Shown here one piece after another: positions 59,601 to 64,000 of a stretch of 64,000 nucleotides of DNA. The position numbers and the translations under genes were made by a program. The notes below the pieces were generated by a model that was not told the DNA's origin, did not search any database, and worked only from the letters and a program-made list of their open reading frames with translations. The first letter of the stretch is position 1. Each line of letters starts with the position of its first letter. Origin of the DNA: JBFWUW01 sp050247075 (GTDB lineage Bacteria > Planctomycetota > Planctomycetia > Pirellulales > JBFWUW01); the NCBI GenBank assembly GCA_050247075.1, contig JBFWUW010000010.1:62001-126000 (forward strand), in the 5' to 3' direction.

Positions 59601-60009
59601 GGAAATTTTGGCCGATTACCGCACCGCCGGGCTGTCGCTGCGGGGGCATCCGCTGGCGTTTTTGCGCCGGCGTTTGGACGGGTTGCGGGTGTTGCGATCG
59701 GAACAATTGGCCCACTGGCCAGCCGGCCGGCAAGTGCGGGTGGCCGGCCTGGTACTGGTGCGGCAGCGCCCCAGCACGGCCAAGGGAATCATCTTTGTCA
59801 CGCTGGAGGACGAGACGGGCGTAGCCAACCTGATCATTCGGCCCGACATCTGGGAGCGTTACCGTCCCGTGGCCAAGAACGCGGCGGCCTTGCTGGCCCA
59901 CGGCCAACTACAGCGCGAGCATGAAGTCATCCATCTCCTGGTCAACAAACTGGAAGACCTGGCCACCGCCGCCGGCCGCCTGCCAGGAAAGTCACGTGAT
60001 TTTCAGTAG
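56686..60009 (+). CDS. dnaE2: Error-prone DNA polymerase III alpha subunit (DnaE2/ImuC)
   Basis: C-family translesion polymerase of 1107 residues. PHP domain (ELHCKTNFSFLEGASHPDELA, LAVTDRHSLAGVVRAH), polymerase palm with CQGRGSAANSAVCFAL and the catalytic PDIDVDFEHERREE, DETGVANLIIRP in the C-terminal OB fold. It lacks the tau-binding tail of DnaE1 and fits the DnaE2 size class. Start ATG 56686. Two stretches come from heptamer repeats: about residues 149-191 (SSVECQVANKEVFGVRCSVF ... YLIPPTSYL) and 923-943 (TRGRTKRGTRNAEPDTESKP). imuA and imuB are not adjacent. Confidence 0.93.
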   Translation: MPELPPAKRLVSWNGDLPRAAGQARPSGLDYAELHCKTNFSFLEGASHPDELAARAAELGYAALAVTDRHSLAGVVRAHAAAKECGLKLLIGAEIYPSDAPPIILLATNRAAYARLSHLLTVGRRRAPKGECQLTLNDIAEHAEGMIGMSSVECQVANKEVFGVRCSVFSSSAFRLSPSASLPYLIPPTSYLAYREIFPSRFYLLAELHRGPDDATWLARLMELSRGVDVPLAAAGDVHYHVQERGPLHDVLTAIRHGATVAEIGEQRFANYQRHLKPVEEIARRFAACPQALRNTIEIAGRCQFSLDELRYEYPSELCPAGSTPLDHLRKLTWEGAAQRYPQGLPEKVRGLLEHELALIAELHYEAYFLTVWDLVRFARSRDILCQGRGSAANSAVCFALEITSVDPARMDVLFERFISRERGEAPDIDVDFEHERREEVLQYIYDKYGRERAAMTAEVITYRPRSAVRDVAKTLGLSPDCVDRLAKNLDHYSDCPDFARRCRESGLNPASPVGRRLAVLVEQILGFPRHLSQHVGGMVITERPIWELAPIENAAMPGRTVIQWDKNDLDALGILKVDCLALGMLTAIHKCFDLVKQHHSRPLTLADVPTEDPVVYDMICRADTMGVFQIESRAQMSMLPRLRPRCFYDLVIEVAIVRPGPIQGDMVHPYLRRRNGEEPIEYPNQAIREVLKNTLGVPLFQEQAMRLAVVAAGFTPGEADQLRRAMGAWRRPGVIDAFRQKLIAGMTARGLSAEFAQRVFDQIRGFGEYGFPESHAASFALLVYVSAWLKHYYPAAFAAAIINSQPMGFYAPGQLVRDAKQHGVAVLPWDVNASMWDCTLETHNGQGWALRLGLRLLAGLPQAEAERMIVVRAAGPFDSLADVARRAELSRATLSRLAKADVFGSLEIDRRQALWQALGEERTRGRTKRGTRNAEPDTESKPRSTPRPLSLFAEQEPDEPLAVLPRLSAWEEILADYRTAGLSLRGHPLAFLRRRLDGLRVLRSEQLAHWPAGRQVRVAGLVLVRQRPSTAKGIIFVTLEDETGVANLIIRPDIWERYRPVAKNAAALLAHGQLQREHEVIHLLVNKLEDLATAAGRLPGKSRDFQ
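57131..57258. repeat. Heptamer arrays inside dnaE2 (first insertion)
   Basis: TGTCGAG units, then three GTGTTCG units, CTTTCGC/CTTCAGC units and CTCATAC/CTCCTAC/CTCATAC units, about 128 bases in frame inside the PHP domain. Confidence 0.8.
59452..59512. repeat. Heptamer array inside dnaE2 (second insertion)
   Basis: GCGGAAC / ACGCAAC / GCGGAAC / CTGACAC units encode KRGTRNAEPDT in the linker before the OB domain. Confidence 0.6.
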
Positions 60010-60043
60010 GCAGATCTCGTCCGCACTAACCATCCAACATTTC

Positions 60044-60865
60044 CTAGAAATGGCCGTTGGCCACAAGCGAGACGATAAGCATCAAGAGCAAGACGCCCAG
60101 AACGCCGCGGCAGGCACCGTAAAATGTTTGATCGGGCTTGGACGAGGCCGCCGCGGTCCGCGTGGCCTGGACCGTGCGCCGCCAGAAAACCACGGCGGCC
60201 ATTAACGAGGCTAGCCAGAAGATTGGCCAGCCGTCGCCAAAAGTGTCAACCAACGCGAACGGATCGACGGTGAACATAAGCAAAGTGAGCACCGTCAGCC
60301 CCAGCGCAATCAAGGTGGCTGCCACTAGCCCCAGAGACAACGCGCCGGCAATCATCGCGGTCCAGCGGGCAAGACCCTTGCCCCATAACAGCCAGACCGA
60401 CAACACCATCATCTGCACGCCAAAGAAAACGTAGGGCAAGGCATTTCCCCGCGTGAAACGCCAACCCGCAAGCGTCCCCGGTGCATCGTTCAAACCATTT
60501 TCTTGGAGAAATCCAGGATCGAGCGCGAAGCAGACGATCGGCATGACGACACCCCACAGCAGGTCGAGCGCCCGCCGCAATACCATGTTGTCTCGGCGAC
60601 CAACAAAAAACCACAGATGAAACGCACCCGCGGCCGCGAACACGACCGCGCCGCCCGCGATTCCAAACTGCCGCACGATCGCCAACACCACGGAGATGGC
60701 GGCGATGCCGATCAGCAACTCGGCCAAAGTCAGTGGAGGCGCAAGAGCCTCGGCGGGCCGGCCACCCCCAGATCTCAGCCCCCGGCCGCTGGCAATGACG
60801 GCAGATGATCCACAGGGCGGAATTTCTTCCTGGTCGAGGTTATGATGGTGGCCTGACTGCGACAT
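60044..60865 (-). CDS. Polytopic membrane protein of unknown function
   Basis: Protein of 273 residues. A His-rich soluble start (MSQSGHHHNLDQEEIPPCG) is followed by about eight hydrophobic segments (ELLIGIAAISVVLAIV, GAVVFAAAGAFHLWFFVG, ALDLLWGVVMPIVCF, YVFFGVQMMVLSVWLLWG, MIAGALSLGLVAATLIALG, and others). No family or catalytic motif recognised. Divergent from the cytochrome gene, the two starts being 58 bases apart, and convergent with dnaE2. Confidence 0.7.
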   Translation of the reverse strand: MSQSGHHHNLDQEEIPPCGSSAVIASGRGLRSGGGRPAEALAPPLTLAELLIGIAAISVVLAIVRQFGIAGGAVVFAAAGAFHLWFFVGRRDNMVLRRALDLLWGVVMPIVCFALDPGFLQENGLNDAPGTLAGWRFTRGNALPYVFFGVQMMVLSVWLLWGKGLARWTAMIAGALSLGLVAATLIALGLTVLTLLMFTVDPFALVDTFGDGWPIFWLASLMAAVVFWRRTVQATRTAAASSKPDQTFYGACRGVLGVLLLMLIVSLVANGHF

Positions 60866-60923
60866 AGGTATCAGTCTAGCAACGCTTGTGGAACGAATGA
60901 ACAATCGGACAGGCCGGCACGCT

Positions 60924-63900
60924 ATGGACCCAAGAAGAGTATCAACCATGCTGTTTCATGTTTGCCGCACGGCCCTGGCCGCAATGGTTATCGCGATGGC
61001 TGCCCCTGCCTTAGCCGAGGAGCCGGCCTTTCAGAGTCCGCTCTCACCCCACGATTCGCTGCGGCACTTTCAACTGGCCGATGCTGAACTCAAGATCGAA
61101 CTGGCCGCTTGCGAGCCGCAAGTGGTCGATCCGGTGGCGATTCGCTTCGATGAGGATGGCCGGATGTGGGTGGTCGAAATGCGCGACTATCCCAACGGCC
61201 CGGCCGACGGCTCGCCGCCACTTTCGCGAATCGTCGTGCTGGAAGACCGCGACGACGACGGCTTTTATGAATCTTCGACGCTATTCGCCGACAAGCTGCT
61301 GTTTGCCACCGGCGTACAGCCCTGGAAAGGGGGCGTGTTTGTCACGCTGGCCGGCCGCGTGGGCTACATGAAGGATACCGACGGCGACGGCCGCGCCGAT
61401 GTGGACGAGACTTGGTTTACCGGTTTTGTCGAAGAGAACCCCCAACTGCGGGCCAACCACCCCACGCTGGCCCTGGATGGCTGGGTTTACGTTGCCAACG
61501 GGCTGCGCGGCGGCAGTATTGTCGACGCCCGGCACCCCGACAAGCAAGCCGTGTCGATCAGCAATCGTGACTTTCGCTTTCACCCCATCACGGGCGCGTG
61601 CGAGGCGGTCAGCGGGGCGGGACAGTTTGGCATGGCTTTCGACGACGACGGCAACCGCTTCATCTGCGACAACCGCCACCCGCTGCGGCATGTGGTGCTG
61701 GAAGAGCGCTACCTACAACGCAATCCCACGGTGGCCATCCCCAGTGTGGTGCATGAGGTGGCGGCCTTCGACGCCCAATCAAGAGTCTTTCCCATTAGCC
61801 AGGCTTGGACAACATCCAACCTGCACGCCGGCCAGTTCACGGCGGCTTGCGGAATCGAGATTTATCGCGGCGATGGGATGACCGACCGATACTACGGCGC
61901 TGGATTTACCTGCGAGCCGACCGGCAACCTGGTCCATGCCGAAAAGCTGGAGCCGGCGGGGGCGTCGTTTACATCGCGGCCCATGTTTGATGGCAAGGAG
62001 TTTCTGGCCTCGCCCGACGAGTGGTTCCGGCCGGTTAACTTGGAGACCGGTCCCGATGGCGCTTTGTACGTCGTCGATATGTACCGCGCGGTGATCGAGC
62101 ACCCGCAATGGGTGCCGGATGAATTGAAGAACCGGCCCGACGCAAGGTTTGGCGATAACCGGGGGAGGATCTATCGGCTTACGGCCAGAGAGCACGTAAA
62201 GACAGACGCCAGGGCGGCGATGGCGAAACGATCGACGGATTCCTTGGCGAAAATCCTGAGGAAACGGAATTCTTGGTTACGCGAAACGGCGGGGCGGCTA
62301 TTGATGGAGCTCGACGATGAAGGTCTAAGGAGTACGCTGGCCGGGGATTGGAACGTCAACAAGGCCAAGGTGATCACGGCATCGGAAGCGCGGGTGTTCT
62401 CTGTTTTGGCGCAAGTCAAGCCATCCAATCTTTCACTGCTCCTTCAGCACACGCAACCGACCGTGCGATCCTTGGGAATCGAACTTGGGGAGCACCAATA
62501 CTCGTCTCGGACTAGCCGGGCGGGCGAGGATTCCTCGGGATTTCGAAAATCATTAGTCCTGCTGGCCTACGACAATGACCCACGGGTCCGCTTTCAAACC
62601 GCGCTGGCCTGGGGAGCGATTCCAGCGGGCGACGAAAACAAGATCGTCTCCTTGAAGAAGATCGCCCTGGCCTCCGCCGACGACATCTGGACACGGCGGG
62701 CCGTGATGCTTTCCGTGGGAGACGAAGCAGGCCCGTTGTTTCTAGGTTGCCTGGAAATGATTCAGGCTGAGGACGCTCCGGCAAGCGCGGGGCGGATTTC
62801 ACTGCTGTCCGATCTGGCTAATCTCATCGGCACGCGCAACCAGCCCGGCGAAGTTACGCCCGCGTTACGGGGGCTGGTCGCGAAAAGTTATGGCAACCTG
62901 GGCCAGCAACGGGCCGTTCTGTGGGAACTGTTGCGGGCGTTGTCGCGTCGCGGCGCGACGTGGCCGGCCGCCGTGGAACCGGGACAACTCGAAAAGATCA
63001 AGCCGGCCATGCAACGGCTGTTTTCGGAATCGGCCACGACCGCCGGCGATGAACAATCCGATGCCGGTCAACGCCGCGCGGCGATTGGCCTGCTGGCCTT
63101 TGCCGATTTCGACACCGCCGGGCCGGCGCTGATGAAGCTGACGCGGGACGACCCCAACCAAGAGATCCGCCTGGTGGCGATCGAATCGCTAGCCGCGCAC
63201 CGCGATGAGCGGATTGCCCCGCTGCTGCTGGAGGGTTTTACCACCCGCACTCCGACCGAGCGGCGAGTGATCTTGGATGCCGTCATCGACGCCGGCCCGC
63301 GCGCTACATTGCTCTTGGACGAGATCGAAAAGCAGCGGATCGCCCCGACCGAGCTGGACCGTGCCCGGGCCGACCGGTTGCTGGCGCATGGCAATGCGGC
63401 TATCGGCCCTCGCGCCAAGAAGCTGCTGGCCGAGATCATCCCGGCTGACCGGCGGCAAATCCTGGCCGATTATCAGCCGGTGCTGCAACTGGCCGCCGAT
63501 GCAAAGCGAGGGCAAGAACTCTTCAAGAAAACCTGCGCCACCTGCCACAAGATTGGCGAGATCGGCGTTAACGTCGCGCCCGACATTTCCGACTCGCGGG
63601 TGAAGACACCGGCGCAGATTCTGACCGACATTTTGCAGCCGAACAAAGCCATCGACAACAACTATATCAGCTACGCCGTCGTCACCAAGGATGGCCAATC
63701 GCTGCTGGGGGTGATCGTCAGCGAAAGCGGCGGCTCGGTCACGCTCAAGCTGCCGGAGAACAAAGTCATCACGCTCCTCCGCGACGACATCGACGAACTC
63801 CGCTCCACCGGCCGCTCGCTGATGCCCGACGGCCTGGAGAAAAACCTCCCCCCGCAAGACATGGCCGACGTTATCTCCTTCGTTAAGAACTGGAGATATT

Positions 63901-63926
63901 TGGATGGCAAAGTGCCCGTGAAATAG
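60924..63926 (+). CDS. PVC-type propeller cytochrome c (membrane-bound dehydrogenase-like)
   Basis: Secreted protein of about 1000 residues, a hallmark family of Planctomycetes and Verrucomicrobia. A signal peptide (MLFHVCRTALAAMVIAMAAPALAEEP) is followed by a beta-propeller of NHL/PQQ-like type (WVVEMRDYPNGPADGS, YMKDTDGDGRADVDETWF, NHPTLALDGWVYVANGLRGG, DGALYVVDMYRAVIEHPQW; about 40-420), HEAT-like helices (about 440-860) and a C-terminal heme c domain, FKKTCATCHKIGE (CxxCH near residue 870), ending ADVISFVKNWRYL. Likely a periplasmic sugar- or alcohol-oxidising or sensory protein; substrate unknown. ATG 60924; GTG 60888, ATG 60897 and ATG 60948 are alternatives. Confidence 0.9.
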   Translation: MDPRRVSTMLFHVCRTALAAMVIAMAAPALAEEPAFQSPLSPHDSLRHFQLADAELKIELAACEPQVVDPVAIRFDEDGRMWVVEMRDYPNGPADGSPPLSRIVVLEDRDDDGFYESSTLFADKLLFATGVQPWKGGVFVTLAGRVGYMKDTDGDGRADVDETWFTGFVEENPQLRANHPTLALDGWVYVANGLRGGSIVDARHPDKQAVSISNRDFRFHPITGACEAVSGAGQFGMAFDDDGNRFICDNRHPLRHVVLEERYLQRNPTVAIPSVVHEVAAFDAQSRVFPISQAWTTSNLHAGQFTAACGIEIYRGDGMTDRYYGAGFTCEPTGNLVHAEKLEPAGASFTSRPMFDGKEFLASPDEWFRPVNLETGPDGALYVVDMYRAVIEHPQWVPDELKNRPDARFGDNRGRIYRLTAREHVKTDARAAMAKRSTDSLAKILRKRNSWLRETAGRLLMELDDEGLRSTLAGDWNVNKAKVITASEARVFSVLAQVKPSNLSLLLQHTQPTVRSLGIELGEHQYSSRTSRAGEDSSGFRKSLVLLAYDNDPRVRFQTALAWGAIPAGDENKIVSLKKIALASADDIWTRRAVMLSVGDEAGPLFLGCLEMIQAEDAPASAGRISLLSDLANLIGTRNQPGEVTPALRGLVAKSYGNLGQQRAVLWELLRALSRRGATWPAAVEPGQLEKIKPAMQRLFSESATTAGDEQSDAGQRRAAIGLLAFADFDTAGPALMKLTRDDPNQEIRLVAIESLAAHRDERIAPLLLEGFTTRTPTERRVILDAVIDAGPRATLLLDEIEKQRIAPTELDRARADRLLAHGNAAIGPRAKKLLAEIIPADRRQILADYQPVLQLAADAKRGQELFKKTCATCHKIGEIGVNVAPDISDSRVKTPAQILTDILQPNKAIDNNYISYAVVTKDGQSLLGVIVSESGGSVTLKLPENKVITLLRDDIDELRSTGRSLMPDGLEKNLPPQDMADVISFVKNWRYLDGKVPVK

Positions 63927-63966
63927 ATTTTCGATTTTCGATTTTGGATTTTGGATTTTTGATTGG
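63926..63966. repeat. Degenerate 7-bp tandem array
   Basis: TTTTCGA (twice), TTTTGGA (twice), TTTTTGA and TTGGACG follow the cytochrome stop codon, the same units as at 28450-28486. Confidence 0.75.
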
Positions 63967-64000
63967 ACGCGCGTGTGCGGCCCGATCCGAATTTTCTTCA

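Overview
The window is about 64 kb of GC-rich bacterial chromosome that reads as a planctomycete, most likely Pirellulales-like. Lineage markers seen directly are a DUF1559 type II pseudopilin, a DUF1501 Tat protein, a very large PVC-type CxxCH cytochrome with an N-terminal propeller, small membrane proteins with an N-terminal NPYAS motif, an FHA-GAF-SpoIIE phosphatase, a formylmethanofuran dehydrogenase C-like subunit with two MoeA proteins, and many weak or non-ATG starts. No rRNA, tRNA, CRISPR array, transposase or prophage was recognised.

Layout. 0-8.3 kb (mainly +): DUF1559 protein, squalene-cyclase-repeat protein and zinc-ribbon protein; a secreted protein on -; asd; a small membrane protein; truA; a GT4 glycosyltransferase. 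8.5-13.7 kb: SpoIIE-type phosphatase, a two-gene P-loop module on - (10.2-11.4 kb), a Ser/Thr kinase with a DFA motif, accA. 13.7-14.7 kb: three tandem copies of a small membrane gene, the third a deletion pseudogene. 15-23.8 kb (mainly -): CvpA, a DUF457-like membrane protein, dtd, a 4-TM protein, a metal-permease-like protein with a His-rich loop, a DevC-DevA-DevB-like exporter operon, a DUF362 Tat protein. 24-33.3 kb: a sigma factor translationally coupled to a TIGR01777 protein, trmB, an HD hydrolase, an LRR membrane protein broken near its N-terminus, a radical SAM protein, DUF1501. 33.6-42.2 kb: a Flp-pilin-like/CBS fusion, a secreted Tyr-rich protein, a Gfo/Idh-like protein, an NPYAS protein, argB-argD-argF, a UVR-motif protein, a NarL-type regulator. 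42.8-50 kb: an NtrC-type regulator, a 1.6 kb repeat-rich gap, aceE-aceF. 50-64 kb: membrane proteins, FhcC-like protein, two MoeA-type genes, PilZ protein, dnaE2, PVC cytochrome.

Genes that clearly work together: argB-argD-argF (N-acetylglutamate to citrulline), aceE-aceF (pyruvate dehydrogenase E1 and E2, no E3 seen), the DevBCA-like exporter, and probably FhcC with the MoeA pair (molybdo/tungstopterin C1 enzyme). asd and accA are isolated housekeeping genes.

The most unusual layer is repeat DNA. (i) A motif close to GCAGGGCAGGGGGGG occurs 14 times between 1.4 and 34.5 kb, inside and between genes; the 7 copies before 11.6 kb are G-rich on the + strand and the 7 copies after 18.6 kb are G-rich on the - strand. 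(ii) Degenerate 7-bp tandem arrays sit at many gene borders and in places lie in frame inside genes (dnaE2 twice, the radical SAM protein, gene tails). (iii) There are dispersed inverted-repeat elements of about 130 bp, a small palindromic family built on GGCGAT-GGA-ATCGCC, and a pair of 44-bp repeats ending ACCTG/CAGGT. Two frame breaks (truA start, LRR protein N-terminus) are visible. All counts are by eye.
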